From the NCBI GenBank assembly GCA_902586905.1, contig CACIJH010000001.1, positions 1 to 64,000 of the forward strand: a stretch of 64,000 nt of DNA, read 5' to 3'. A program made the position numbers and the translations under genes. Below, in pieces: positions 26,278 through 35,377 of this stretch. This DNA is from an uncultured Bacteroidota bacterium. Lineage in GTDB: Bacteria > Bacteroidota > Bacteroidia > Flavobacteriales > Flavobacteriaceae. Under the pieces are notes generated by a model. It made no database searches. It was not told the origin of the DNA and saw only the letters and a program-made list of their open reading frames with translations. The first letter of the stretch is position 1. Each line of letters begins with the position of its first letter.

Positions 26278-27271
26278 GTGAAGGGAATTTCGGACTCAAC
26301 CGAAGATCATAAGCGCCATCCTCACCAGCAAAAATCAACATATATTCTACCCCTTCGATGGATTGCTCCTCAAGCATCGATAAGGGCATAGACATCAAGG
26401 CTGTTGCATAGGCATCTGCTGTCATACAATCTGCTGCAACCACAGAGGCACTCAACACTTTTGATGGCCTAGCTGTGCCATTCAATGGATTGATCGTATG
26501 CACAACTTTGTTGCCAGCGTCATCGATACGATATTTTCGATAGTTCCCAGAAGTGGCCAATGCTTGGTTTTCGAGCTTAAGTGTTCGCAACAACTCTCTC
26601 TCATCTGGGTTGATGTTTGGTGCATCAATGGCAACTGTCCACTGACTGTTTTTAAGGATATGTTTGCCTTTGGCATGCAATTCACCTCCTATCTCAACAA
26701 GGGTATTGGAATAGCCAAACTGACTTTCCATCATAGATGATATCACATCAACTGCATACCCTTTGCCAATGGCATTAAAATCCAAGTAGATATTTGGGTT
26801 TGTTTTCTTCACTCGACCCTCTTCAGTCAGCGTTACTTTTGCAAGCCCAGTGAGGTTGAGTAAACTGTCTCGAACAGCTATTGTGAGTGTTGTTAAGCTT
26901 TGTTCAGGACCAAAGCCATAAGCATTGACGAGACTACCTACTGTTGGATCAAAAAATCCTTTTGTAGCTGCAAATAATTCTTTTGACTTATTAAATACTT
27001 TTGTAAAATGATAATCAACAATCACCTCTTCATCCCCTCTATTGATTTTTGAAATATCAGAATTTTTGATGTAGGTGGACATCGACTTGTTTAGCACATA
27101 AAAAATTGAATCGAGTGCTGCGGGAATGTCAGGGTTCAAATGAGTGTCAAAATAAGTGATGTTGTAAGTCGTTCCTAAGGCATATCCTGTCACTTGTTGG
27201 ACTTGTAGCTGGGGTTTACATCCAACGAGGGATATCAGCAGGATTACACTATATCTTTTGAAGACCTTCAT
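26249..27271 (-). CDS. apbE: FAD:protein FMN transferase (lipoprotein ApbE)
   Basis: The protein has 340 residues, with lipoprotein signal [18 protein letters not shown]. The ApbE domain follows: GYALGTTYNITYF, DFNAIGKGYAVDVI, VEIGGELHAKG, HTINPLNGTARPSKVLSASV and ADAYATALMSM. ApbE attaches FMN covalently to threonines of exported proteins. Its position at the end of the nqr operon means NqrB and NqrC are the obvious targets. A start 4 codons earlier is possible, but the chosen ATG gives the better lipoprotein signal. The 5' end overlaps the preceding small gene by 23 bases. Confidence 0.93.
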   Translation of the reverse strand: MKVFKRYSVILLISLVGCKPQLQVQQVTGYALGTTYNITYFDTHLNPDIPAALDSIFYVLNKSMSTYIKNSDISKINRGDEEVIVDYHFTKVFNKSKELFAATKGFFDPTVGSLVNAYGFGPEQSLTTLTIAVRDSLLNLTGLAKVTLTEEGRVKKTNPNIYLDFNAIGKGYAVDVISSMMESQFGYSNTLVEIGGELHAKGKHILKNSQWTVAIDAPNINPDERELLRTLKLENQALATSGNYRKYRIDDAGNKVVHTINPLNGTARPSKVLSASVVAADCMTADAYATALMSMPLSMLEEQSIEGVEYMLIFAGEDGAYDLRLSPKFPSLNLPFYKQE

Positions 27272-27626
27272 AATTGATGGCATAAGGTTTAGACTTTACC
27301 AAAGGTAAGTCGTAATGGTCTGCTCGTGCAAATCCAACCCCAGCAAAACGAACCACAGCCTCGTATTTACTAGCATGATCCTTGATTTTCTCGATCAAAT
27401 CACTGTCATAATCTTTGGGATTGGAAGGATATATACATGCTTTCACCACCACAAAAACAAGTTGATTGTCTTTTTTACAGACAAACTGAGGGTCTTTTTT
27501 GAGTTCACTGTTTACAGCTACAAACTCATAGCCTTGTGCAATGAGGTCATCGCCCACAGTTTTCATCGCCAATTGATGTAACTCTTGAATTGAGGGTTTA
27601 TCCTCCAAAGTCGTCGAATCGAACAT
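27249..27626 (-). CDS. Small conserved protein between nqrF and apbE, function unknown
   Basis: The protein has about 125 residues from the Met at 27626. No signal peptide or membrane segment is visible. The fold looks alpha/beta, with [22 protein letters not shown] as a central pair of strands, then [21 protein letters not shown] and a C-terminal YAINYEGL. From memory, similar small proteins follow nqrF in other Flavobacteriia and are often mislabelled as NqrF, but it has no iron-sulfur or flavin motif. The start is uncertain: the ATG overlaps the nqrF 3' end by 29 bases, and a TTG at 27608 is an alternative. Overlap with apbE by 23 bases suggests tight co-expression. Confidence 0.7.
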   Translation of the reverse strand: MFDSTTLEDKPSIQELHQLAMKTVGDDLIAQGYEFVAVNSELKKDPQFVCKKDNQLVFVVVKACIYPSNPKDYDSDLIEKIKDHASKYEAVVRFAGVGFARADHYDLPLVKSKPYAINYEGLQKI

Positions 27627-28893
27627 TTTCTGGTGGGACACCAAAGTCCTCTGCCATTTTTTCAACAGCCATATTCATCAGTGGTGGGCCACAGAAATAG
27701 ACCTCGATGTCTTCAGGCTCTTCGTGATGGTTGAGGTATTGGTCAATCACAACTTGATGTACAAAGCCGATAAAGCCATCTCCTTTTGCATCTAAACTGT
27801 CTTTGACCTTCCAATTGTCCTCCTCCAAAGGTTCAGAGAGAGCAACGTAAAATTTGAAGTTCGGGAAATCTTTCTCCAACGCTCGGAAGTGGTCAACATA
27901 AAAGAGCTCACGACGCGAACGACCCCCATACCAAAATGTGACCTTTCTGCCAGTCTTTAGGGTACGAAACAGGTGGTAGAGGTGAGAACGCATCGGTGCC
28001 ATTCCAGCACCACCACCAACGTAAAGCATTTCTGATTCAGAATGATTGATGAAGAATTCGCCATAGGGTCCTGAGATTGTTACTTTATCGCCTGGTTTCT
28101 TCGAGAAAATATAGCTCGAAGCAACCCCTGGGTTTACGTCCATCCACGCATTTTTGTTGCGATCCCAAGGCGGTGTTGCGATACGCACATTGAGCATCAC
28201 CTCTTTCCCTTCTGCAGGGTAGGAGGCCATCGAGTATGCGCGCTCAACAACCTCAGTGTTTTTCATTGTTAAATCCCAAAGTCCAAACTTATCCCACTCG
28301 AGTTGAAATTTATTGGCATCATCTGGATGTTCTTCTGGGTGAGCAGAGATATCAATATCTTTATATGGGATTTCACAGGCAGGAATTTCAATTTGAATAT
28401 ATCCTCCTGCTTTGTAATCCATGTCTTCTGGAATGGCAACAACAAACTCTTTGATAAAAGAGGCTACGTTCCAATTTCGCACAACAGTTGCTTCATATTT
28501 TTTAATACCAAACACCTCTTCAGGCACCTCGATAACCATGTCTTGCTTTACTTTTACCTGACAGCCCAATCGCCATCCCTCAGCGATTTCTTTTCTCGTA
28601 AAGTGAGGTGCTTCAGTGGGAAGGATTTCACCACCGCCTTCTTTGATGATGCACTTACATTGAATACAAGTGCCACCACCTCCACACGCAGATGGTAAAA
28701 AGATTTTATTGTTTCCTAAAGTTGTGAGAAGGGTGCTACCAGAACCGACCTCCACATCTTCAGAACCATTAATCATAAGCTTTACTGGTCCTGATGGAAG
28801 TAGCTTGGCTTTGACTCCCAATAGCATTCCTACCAATAGGAACACAATGACCATAAATACAACTACACTAGCAAGAACGACTGTGATATCCAT
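27598..28893 (-). CDS. nqrF: Na+-translocating NADH:quinone reductase subunit F
   Basis: The 431-residue electron-input subunit has an N-terminal membrane helix ([20 protein letters not shown]). A 2Fe-2S ferredoxin domain follows, with cysteines 70, 76, 79 ([10 protein letters not shown]) and 111 (WRLGCQVK). The FAD domain contains RAYSMASYP and the NADH domain contains [13 protein letters not shown] and CGPPLMN. It oxidises NADH and passes electrons through FAD and 2Fe-2S into the Nqr complex in the inner membrane. It ends VRFDDFGG, the normal NqrF C-terminus. Confidence 0.97.
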   Translation of the reverse strand: MDITVVLASVVVFMVIVFLLVGMLLGVKAKLLPSGPVKLMINGSEDVEVGSGSTLLTTLGNNKIFLPSACGGGGTCIQCKCIIKEGGGEILPTEAPHFTRKEIAEGWRLGCQVKVKQDMVIEVPEEVFGIKKYEATVVRNWNVASFIKEFVVAIPEDMDYKAGGYIQIEIPACEIPYKDIDISAHPEEHPDDANKFQLEWDKFGLWDLTMKNTEVVERAYSMASYPAEGKEVMLNVRIATPPWDRNKNAWMDVNPGVASSYIFSKKPGDKVTISGPYGEFFINHSESEMLYVGGGAGMAPMRSHLYHLFRTLKTGRKVTFWYGGRSRRELFYVDHFRALEKDFPNFKFYVALSEPLEEDNWKVKDSLDAKGDGFIGFVHQVVIDQYLNHHEEPEDIEVYFCGPPLMNMAVEKMAEDFGVPPENVRFDDFGG

Positions 28894-28898
28894 AATAC

Positions 28899-29513
28899 TT
28901 AAATCTTAATTCCCATAAAACTCATAAAACCAATGGCCATGAGACCTGTTATAATAAATGTTATTCCCAGACCACGCAATGGAGCAGGGATGTTGGAGTA
29001 GGCAATCTTTTCACGAATGGCAGAGATGGCGAGGATCGCCAAGAAAAAACCAATCCCTGAACCAGCACCATAAACAGCTGATTCTCCGATACCTGCAAAA
29101 TCTTTTTGCTGCATAAACAAGCTTCCACCAAGTATTGCGCAGTTCACTGCAATCAATGGTAAAAAGATACCAAGTGCTCCATAGAGAGCTGGTGCAAATT
29201 TTTCAACGATCATCTCAACGAGTTGAACCATCGATGCAATCACTGCAATAAACATGATAAAACTCAAAAAGCTTAAATCAACATCAGCATAGCTTGCATC
29301 CAACCATGTCAAAGCACCTGGACGTAGCAAATAACTGTCTAACAAAAAATTGATTGGTACTGTGATCGATAGTACAAACACAACTGCCAGTCCAAGCCCA
29401 ACAGCTGTTTTGACTGTTTTTGAAACAGCCAAATAAGAACACATCCCCAAGAAATAGGCAAAGACCATGTTCTCAATAAAAATACTTCTAACAAATAGGT
29501 TTACGTAATCCAT
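28899..29513 (-). CDS. nqrE: Na+-translocating NADH:quinone reductase subunit E
   Basis: The 204-residue integral membrane protein has six hydrophobic helices. The conserved [17 protein letters not shown] stretch and [16 protein letters not shown] carry the cysteines that, with NqrD, hold the intramembrane iron-sulfur centre. It belongs to the NqrDE/RnfAE family and is placed between nqrD (3 bases) and nqrF (5 bases). Confidence 0.96.
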   Translation of the reverse strand: MDYVNLFVRSIFIENMVFAYFLGMCSYLAVSKTVKTAVGLGLAVVFVLSITVPINFLLDSYLLRPGALTWLDASYADVDLSFLSFIMFIAVIASMVQLVEMIVEKFAPALYGALGIFLPLIAVNCAILGGSLFMQQKDFAGIGESAVYGAGSGIGFFLAILAISAIREKIAYSNIPAPLRGLGITFIITGLMAIGFMSFMGIKI

Positions 29514-29516
29514 GAT

Positions 29517-30200
29517 TTATCCTTTTTCTATGAGTTTACGATTGCGTGCACGTTGAAGCCATATGATCACCCCAACAGTGATCAGTGCCATTGGAGATAG
29601 CAACATAAATCCATTGTTGACATATCCCATTTCGTAGAATGACTCTGGAATAATTTGATATCCATAGAGATTTCCTGATCCGAAAAGCTCGCGAAAGAAA
29701 GCAACCAAAATAAGCATAAAGCCATAGCCGGCAGCATTTCCAACACCATCCAAAAGAGATTTCCAAACACCATTCCCCAAAGCAAAGGCTTCCAATCGAC
29801 CCATGACAATACAGTTGGTGATGATCAGACCAATAAATATCGATAGCTGTTTACTCACGTCATAGGCGTAGGCCCTTAAAATTTGATCGACAAGAATCAC
29901 CATAGACGCAACAACAACAAGCTGCACGATGATTCGAATTCGATTTGGAATAAGGTTTCTCAGCAGAGAGACAATCACATTACTGGCACCCATCACAGAA
30001 ATGACAGAAATGGTCATTACTATTGCTGGTTCGAGTTGAACAGTAATTGCCAAGGCAGAACAAATCCCAAGTACTTGAACAGTGATTGGGTTGTTGTCGT
30101 CTAAGGGATCTGTGAGAAGTGCTCTATTCTTTTTTGAAAACAAAGGTTCTTTATCCTTTGCGACAAAAAGAAAAATTGGTTTGTTTGTTTTTTTTGACAT
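29517..30200 (-). CDS. nqrD: Na+-translocating NADH:quinone reductase subunit D
   Basis: The 227-residue six-helix membrane protein is paralogous to NqrE. It has VLGICSALAITVQLEPA and GLIITNCIVMGRLEAFALGNG, containing the cysteines for the shared iron-sulfur site. A basic N-terminal cytoplasmic tail of about 30 residues precedes the first helix. It is located 5 bases after nqrC in the operon. Confidence 0.96.
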   Translation of the reverse strand: MSKKTNKPIFLFVAKDKEPLFSKKNRALLTDPLDDNNPITVQVLGICSALAITVQLEPAIVMTISVISVMGASNVIVSLLRNLIPNRIRIIVQLVVVASMVILVDQILRAYAYDVSKQLSIFIGLIITNCIVMGRLEAFALGNGVWKSLLDGVGNAAGYGFMLILVAFFRELFGSGNLYGYQIIPESFYEMGYVNNGFMLLSPMALITVGVIIWLQRARNRKLIEKG

Positions 30201-30205
30201 ATCTC

Positions 30206-30946
30206 TTACATGTTTGCAGCAACAGTTGTTGTGGTTTGGGTTTGTTCTAAATAGGGTTGATAATGGGTCAAGCGCTCAATAATCATGTCTGATACACCAT
30301 CACCAGTGATTGTGGCGCCAGAGATGGCATCAACTTCATGGTCGTTTTTATCGAGGTCTTTGGGGTCGTTGTTTGTTTTGGATACAGATATACCGGCCAA
30401 TTTGCCATCATTGTCAAAAACCTTTTCCCCAACAAAACGATCCATAAACCATTGTTGTGTGATTTCAGCGCCCAAACCAGCAGTCTCTGCTTTGTGGTCA
30501 AACACTGCTCCTTTGATGGTATTTCGATCAGACTCCAAAGCAATATATCCCCAAATCGCATCCCATAGCCCAGCACCACGAAGTGGGATGATGTAATAAG
30601 AGGCTCCCTCTACATCTGCCAAATACAATGGAAAACGCTGTTGGGTTGGTTCTTTTTTCAACTCTAAAGCGAGTTTGATTCCTGAAAAAGGATCGACAGA
30701 TTGATCGACTGTTCCGTCGTTTCTCAAGGCAAGCTGAGAGGTGATGTGTTTATTAAAAAGAACTTCTGCGCCATCTCGATCGATTTCGATTCCTATCGTT
30801 GCAAGTATGTTTTGCATTTTTTCTTTGCGTACATTTTCTTGCTGAAGGTCTTTGAGTGAGCTTGCTGTAAATGCCAAGACAGAGGCGACAACAACAACCA
30901 TCGCTGCAGCAAATCCGAAAGTGTATGCGTTTGAGTCTCTATTCAT
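30206..30946 (-). CDS. nqrC: Na+-translocating NADH:quinone reductase subunit C
   Basis: The 246-residue subunit has one N-terminal membrane helix (TFGFAAAMVVVVASVLAFTA) and a periplasmic FMN-binding domain. The flavinylation motif is DAISGATIT with Thr212 as the expected FMN attachment residue, the target of the apbE gene at the end of the operon. GAGLWDAIWGYIALESD is another conserved segment. It begins 2 bases after nqrB. Confidence 0.96.
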   Translation of the reverse strand: MNRDSNAYTFGFAAAMVVVVASVLAFTASSLKDLQQENVRKEKMQNILATIGIEIDRDGAEVLFNKHITSQLALRNDGTVDQSVDPFSGIKLALELKKEPTQQRFPLYLADVEGASYYIIPLRGAGLWDAIWGYIALESDRNTIKGAVFDHKAETAGLGAEITQQWFMDRFVGEKVFDNDGKLAGISVSKTNNDPKDLDKNDHEVDAISGATITGDGVSDMIIERLTHYQPYLEQTQTTTTVAANM

Positions 30947-30948
30947 AA

Positions 30949-32106
30949 TTAAGCAGTTTGTACAGTTGTACTGTGTTGTTTTCTTTTAAGTCTTCTGTTG
31001 ACATTGGATTGCACAACATAGTGATCGATGGTTGGTGCAAACACATTCATCAATAAAATGGCGAGCATCACACCTTCAGGATAGGCAGGATTGAATACAC
31101 GAATGAGGATACATAAGATCCCTACCAAGATTCCATAAATCCATTTACCACGAACTGTTTGTGCTGCCGAAACAGGGTCAGTCGCCATAAATACAATACC
31201 AAAGGCAAACCCTCCTACAATGAGGTGGCTATACCAATCAAATTGCATTAAAGTGTTGGCACCCCATAGGTTGAACAGATAACCCATAATCGCTGCTCCA
31301 ATGACGCCGCCAAGCATGATACGCCAGCTTCCAACTCCTGTGAAAATGAGAATCGCAGCACCAACCAACACCCAAAGCGTTGAAGTCTCTGCAATAGATC
31401 CTGGGATAGACCCATGAAACATTTCAAACATTGAGTAGTCAACTGAAACACCTGAAGCAAGTGATCCTAATATAGTTTCTCCTGAAATTCCATCGACATT
31501 ACTGGCTTCTGAAACCCATACTTTATTTCCAGACATATAAGTTGGATAGGCAAAGAAAGCAAACGCTCGAGCAGTGAGAGCAGGGTTGAGGATATTCATT
31601 CCTGTTCCTCCAAACGCCTCTTTGGCTATAAAGACTGCAAAAGCTACTGACAGACCAACCATCCATAAAGGGATATCTACTGGCATGATCATGGGAATCA
31701 AGAGTCCTGTGACTAGGTATCCTTCGTTTACCTCGTGCCCACGATAGACTGCAAAGGCAAATTCGATCGCTAGCCCAACCCCATATGAAACAGCAATCAT
31801 GGGGAGAATCTTGAATGAGCCATGTAGAAAGGCATCTAGAAAAGTAAAGGCCTCACCTGTTTGGATGTAGTATTGATAACCTGTGTTGTAGATTCCATAG
31901 ATCAACGCAGGAATAAGAGCGATGATAACTGTAACCATCGTTCGTTTTAAATCAACGGCATCTCGAATGTGTGCTCCTTTTTTGGTTGTGTGATTGGGGA
32001 CAAACAAAAAGGTGTCAAACGCATTGACAGCTGGTGCGAATCTTTCGAATTTAGATCCTTTTGCGAATGGCTTTTTTAATCGATCAATTTGTTTTCTTAT
32101 CATCAT
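30949..32106 (-). CDS. nqrB: Na+-translocating NADH:quinone reductase subunit B
   Basis: The 385-residue multi-spanning core subunit carries covalent FMN and riboflavin and forms the sodium path. GLLIPMIMPVDIPLWMVGLSVAF, EAFGGTGMNILNPALTARAF and FMATDPVSAAQT are hallmark segments. The expected FMN site reads DGISGETILGS (Thr211), i.e. S-G-E-T where the usual motif is S-G-A-T. The N-terminus may start at the second of two Met codons. It lies directly after nqrA (9 bases). Confidence 0.95.
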   Translation of the reverse strand: MMIRKQIDRLKKPFAKGSKFERFAPAVNAFDTFLFVPNHTTKKGAHIRDAVDLKRTMVTVIIALIPALIYGIYNTGYQYYIQTGEAFTFLDAFLHGSFKILPMIAVSYGVGLAIEFAFAVYRGHEVNEGYLVTGLLIPMIMPVDIPLWMVGLSVAFAVFIAKEAFGGTGMNILNPALTARAFAFFAYPTYMSGNKVWVSEASNVDGISGETILGSLASGVSVDYSMFEMFHGSIPGSIAETSTLWVLVGAAILIFTGVGSWRIMLGGVIGAAIMGYLFNLWGANTLMQFDWYSHLIVGGFAFGIVFMATDPVSAAQTVRGKWIYGILVGILCILIRVFNPAYPEGVMLAILLMNVFAPTIDHYVVQSNVNRRLKRKQHSTTVQTA

Positions 32107-32115
32107 AATTTTGAA

Positions 32116-33468
32116 TTAACCAACTTCTTTATACATCAAATCCAACGCATCACGAATAATCGCTTGCGCTTCAATTTTGGAAGAGTTTGCATAGTCAATC
32201 AATGCAAAATCTTCGGGAGCGACTTCGTATATACCAAGTTGCTCCATTTTTTCAATATCGTTTGCCATACATGCTTTCAACAGCTGCATGGGGTAAATGT
32301 CCATAGGAAAGACTCTCTCCATCTCTCCAGTGACCACCAAGGCACGTTCTTCCCCATTCAAATTAGTGTCTGGGGTATATTGTCGTTTGGGAAACAACCA
32401 AGACAACGATGTATTGGATATGCTGTGGATTTTAGGTCCAGCGAATGGCAACCAACCAAACATGCGATATCGATCTCCCTCTGGAAGTACAGAGACTGTA
32501 TTGTTATAGTACCCTACATAACCAGCTGATGAAGTCGTAGTACCTGTCAAAACATCACCATTAATCACACGTAAATTAGCAAGGTTTTCGGCTCCCACGT
32601 CTTTGAGGATTGGTGCGAGCGATGCACCAACCTTTGACTTGTAATAACAAGGCGTGGATAAGGGATGCCCTACAACTGCCAAGGTTCGAGAAGCATCAAA
32701 AACACCTGTTTGAAAAAATCGCCCAATGTTGGCAACATCTTCTGCGCCAACAACCCATACTGTTTCCCCAGCATTAATTGGGTCTATGTGATGAATTTGA
32801 ACACCTACATTCCCTGCAGGATGAGGTCCTTCTACACGATGAATCGTACAGTTTTTGGTCTCAGCTATTTGACTGCTTTCCTTGGCTCCAACACTCAAAT
32901 GTAAATTTGGTGAGAGTTTGGATAACATATCGATTCCTGTCTGGAATGCATCTTGCTGCCCTTCCAAAATCACATCGAACTGAGCAGATAGAGGTGCAGT
33001 TGCCAAAGCACTTACAAAAATTGCCTTAGGCGTTGCATTTGGATCAGCAACAATATCATAAGGCCGTTGTTTGATAAAAGGCCAGTTCCCTGAAGCCAAT
33101 AAAAGCTCTTTCACTTGCTCGGGTGTAATCTTATCCAATGCTGGCAGTTTGTGCTTGACCGACTGTTGTTTTTTATCAGCAACAAGAACAATCTCTAATA
33201 CTTTTCGCTTTGCCCCCCTTTTGATTTCTTTGACTGTTCCACTGACTGGCGATACAAATTGTATGCTGTCTTGATATTTGGAAAAAAACAAAGGTTGCCC
33301 TGCCTGAATAGAGGTTCCATCTTTACACACAAGTTTGGGAAAAACACCATGAAAATCCGTAGGGTTTATCGCGTAGTTTGTTGATGCTGGTGCGGTCTTA
33401 AGCGTGTTGGGGGCAGCCCCCTTTAGACGGAGGTTAAGACCTTTTCGGATCTTGATGTCAATAGACAT
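32116..33468 (-). CDS. nqrA: Na+-translocating NADH:quinone reductase subunit A
   Basis: The 450-residue cytoplasmic subunit starts IDIKIRKGLNLRLKG and has the RnfC-like barrel-sandwich region PVSGTVKEIKRGAKRKV and the conserved VEGPHPAGNVGVQIHHIDPI. It binds quinone at the cytoplasmic face of the Nqr complex. It is the first gene of nqrABCDEF-orf-apbE and is preceded by a perfect -7 element at 33492-33499. It is divergent from the T9SS plug gene. Confidence 0.96.
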   Translation of the reverse strand: MSIDIKIRKGLNLRLKGAAPNTLKTAPASTNYAINPTDFHGVFPKLVCKDGTSIQAGQPLFFSKYQDSIQFVSPVSGTVKEIKRGAKRKVLEIVLVADKKQQSVKHKLPALDKITPEQVKELLLASGNWPFIKQRPYDIVADPNATPKAIFVSALATAPLSAQFDVILEGQQDAFQTGIDMLSKLSPNLHLSVGAKESSQIAETKNCTIHRVEGPHPAGNVGVQIHHIDPINAGETVWVVGAEDVANIGRFFQTGVFDASRTLAVVGHPLSTPCYYKSKVGASLAPILKDVGAENLANLRVINGDVLTGTTTSSAGYVGYYNNTVSVLPEGDRYRMFGWLPFAGPKIHSISNTSLSWLFPKRQYTPDTNLNGEERALVVTGEMERVFPMDIYPMQLLKACMANDIEKMEQLGIYEVAPEDFALIDYANSSKIEAQAIIRDALDLMYKEVG

Positions 33469-33491
33469 GATTTATTCCTTGTTTTGGTACG

Positions 33492-33499
33492 CAAATTTA
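33492..33499 (-). promoter_or_regulatory. Predicted -7 element of the nqr operon
   Basis: The minus strand reads TAAATTTG, a perfect TAnnTTTG match, 23 bases before the nqrA ATG. The gap to the divergent plug promoter (33500-33603) is AT-rich and holds nothing else I recognise. Confidence 0.55.
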
Positions 33500-33603
33500 C
33501 TTAGTAAAAAGCGCTTAAAAAAAGGTTCTTACTTCTTTTTATTCTTATTTATATTAATTCCAAATAATTTGTTTAACGCTCATTTTTTTGCCTAATTTTT
33601 GAC

Positions 33604-33637
33604 TTTGTCATTTCATATCTGATTTTGGGTATCTTTG
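33604..33637 (+). promoter_or_regulatory. Predicted -33/-7 promoter of the T9SS plug gene
   Basis: TTG at 33605-33607, a 22-base spacer, then TATCTTTG at 33630-33637, fitting the Bacteroidota TTG-N(17-23)-TAnnTTTG pattern. It lies upstream of the TTG start at 33661. Confidence 0.6.
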
Positions 33638-33660
33638 GTAAAATTTTAAAATTTTTTGAT

Positions 33661-34902
33661 TTGAAAAACGTTAAACAAATCATTTTTGCGTTTGTTTTTC
33701 CTGCAATGATGACAGGACAAATTTTAAATGAAAAATTACCCCCAAATCACATTGCCACTATCCTTTTTCAGGCACAGGATGAAATGGATAATATTCCAAT
33801 GGTAGCTCTCGGCAAGGCATTCACTTTGTATTTTGATGATTTGAATGGCGATGAGTCCTACTATTATTACACAATCCAACATGCAGATGCAGATTGGGCA
33901 GCCTCGGAATTGTTCAAATCGGAGTATCTCATTGGATTTGACGATGTGCGTATTCGAAACATGAGCAACTCATCAGCCACCTTGCAAAGCTACACGCACT
34001 ATTCCCTTACAGTTCCAAACAGATACGTAGAAATCACCACCAGCGGAAACTACCTTTTGAGTGTTTTTGATGCAAACCAAAATCTTGTTTTCACCACCCG
34101 ATTTGTTGTCTATGAACAACAAGCAAATGTGCAGCTAGGTGTATTTCGATTGCGTGACTTGGAGGGTATTGACAGTCAGCAGCGAATTGAAATTGGTGTG
34201 CAAACCAACAACATCAATTCTCGTCAGCCAGAACAAGAAATAAAGGTTTGGGCACTTCAAAATTTTCAGTGGTCATCGGCCAGAAAAATTTCAAAATTTG
34301 ATTATGTCATGAACCAAACATTGCAGTATGAATACAGTAATGATTTGATTTTTGAAGGAGGCAACGAGTACTTGTTTTTTGATACAAAAGATATTCGCTC
34401 AACAGGTGGAAATGTTGTTCGAATTCGACGAAACGAACTCTATCAAAGCATCTTATATCCTGATTATGTGCGTAATGGAAATGTATATACTTATGCCCCC
34501 GACATCAATGGGAATTTTGTGATTCAAACCACTGAGGGATTCAATCCAAACACAGATGCTGATTATACTGAGGTGACATTCAGCTTACAAACAGCCGAGA
34601 CAAACTATGATTTTTATGTGACTGGGCGATTCAATCAGCACCAACCGCAGTCGTATTACAAGTTGCAATACGAGCCCACAATCAACACCCATCAAGCGAC
34701 AATTCGATTAAAGCAAGGGGTGTATAATTACAAGTATTTGGCCATTGATGCAGCAAGTCGACTACTTGAAAATGGTGTTGGTGGGAGTCACTGGGAGACT
34801 GAAAACGATTATTATGCCTTGGTTTATTTCAGACCCTTTGGAGGACGCTACGATCGTTTGATTGGCATTGGCTTTGGAAACTCAAATCAAATTCGAAATT
34901 AA
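33661..34902 (+). CDS. Type IX secretion system plug protein (DUF5103)
   Basis: The protein has 413 residues from a TTG start giving the signal peptide (M)KNVKQIIFAFVFPAMMTGQ. The longer frame from 33625 overlaps the promoter, so it is not used. The protein matches DUF5103: SYYYYTIQHADADWAASELFKSEYL-type core, RIRNMSNSSATLQSYTHYSLTVP, TSGNYLLSVFD, and a C-terminal domain with TEVTFSLQTAETNYDFYVTGRFN. In Flavobacterium johnsoniae the Plug protein closes the periplasmic end of the SprA translocon. Divergent from the nqr operon and followed by apaG. Confidence 0.88.
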   Translation: MKNVKQIIFAFVFPAMMTGQILNEKLPPNHIATILFQAQDEMDNIPMVALGKAFTLYFDDLNGDESYYYYTIQHADADWAASELFKSEYLIGFDDVRIRNMSNSSATLQSYTHYSLTVPNRYVEITTSGNYLLSVFDANQNLVFTTRFVVYEQQANVQLGVFRLRDLEGIDSQQRIEIGVQTNNINSRQPEQEIKVWALQNFQWSSARKISKFDYVMNQTLQYEYSNDLIFEGGNEYLFFDTKDIRSTGGNVVRIRRNELYQSILYPDYVRNGNVYTYAPDINGNFVIQTTEGFNPNTDADYTEVTFSLQTAETNYDFYVTGRFNQHQPQSYYKLQYEPTINTHQATIRLKQGVYNYKYLAIDAASRLLENGVGGSHWETENDYYALVYFRPFGGRYDRLIGIGFGNSNQIRN

Positions 34903-34925
34903 CAAGTGGTAAAACAAAAGTTTTG

Positions 34926-34933
34926 TACCTTTA
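34926..34933 (+). promoter_or_regulatory. Predicted -7 element of apaG, leaderless spacing
   Basis: TACCTTTA, one mismatch from TAnnTTTG, ends exactly 4 bases before the apaG ATG at 34938. The same 4-base spacing occurs at gpmI and tatA. Confidence 0.4.
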
Positions 34934-34937
34934 GTTC

Positions 34938-35324
34938 ATGTTGCAATTACTCACAAGCGGAATCAGCGTTTCTGTCAAAGTTTTTTTTGAGGGGACATAC
35001 TTCAAAAATTACATTCTCAACTACTCCTATGCATACCAAATCATCATTCAAAATCAGGGAAAAGAGGCAGTTCAATTGCAATCACGTCATTGGGTCATTA
35101 TCGATTCCTTGAGACCTCAAACCATTATTGATGGTGAGGGTGTTGTGGGTAAAAAACCAGTCATCTACCCTGGTAAATCCTTCAGCTACAAATCGGGAAG
35201 TTTGATTTCATCATCTATCGGTGCTATGTTGGGGCATTATAATTTTGTCAACCTTGCAACTGCGAAAAAATTTAAAGTCTATATCCCCAAATTTAAATTA
35301 AGTCCTGCCTTTGCGCTTAATTGA
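34938..35324 (+). CDS. apaG: ApaG domain protein (Co2+/Mg2+ efflux protein ApaG family)
   Basis: The 128-residue fibronectin-III-like beta protein matches ApaG over its full length: YQIIIQNQGKEAVQLQSRHW, DGEGVVGKKPVIYPGKSF, GSLISSSIGAMLGHYNFVN and FKVYIPKFKLS. It is linked to divalent cation resistance in enterobacteria; the mechanism is unknown. It normally functions in the cytoplasm. Its stop overlaps the -33 box of the pruA promoter. Confidence 0.92.
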   Translation: MLQLLTSGISVSVKVFFEGTYFKNYILNYSYAYQIIIQNQGKEAVQLQSRHWVIIDSLRPQTIIDGEGVVGKKPVIYPGKSFSYKSGSLISSSIGAMLGHYNFVNLATAKKFKVYIPKFKLSPAFALN

Positions 35325-35351
35325 TTTAGTTAACACTTTTCCATAGATTTG
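35321..35351 (+). promoter_or_regulatory. Predicted -33/-7 promoter of pruA
   Basis: TTG at 35321-35323 (overlapping the apaG stop codon), a 20-base spacer, then TAGATTTG at 35344-35351. This is one of the best matches to the Bacteroidota promoter consensus in the window. The ATG of pruA is 26 bases downstream. Confidence 0.65.
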
Positions 35352-35377
35352 TTAAATAACCAAACAAGGAACAAATC

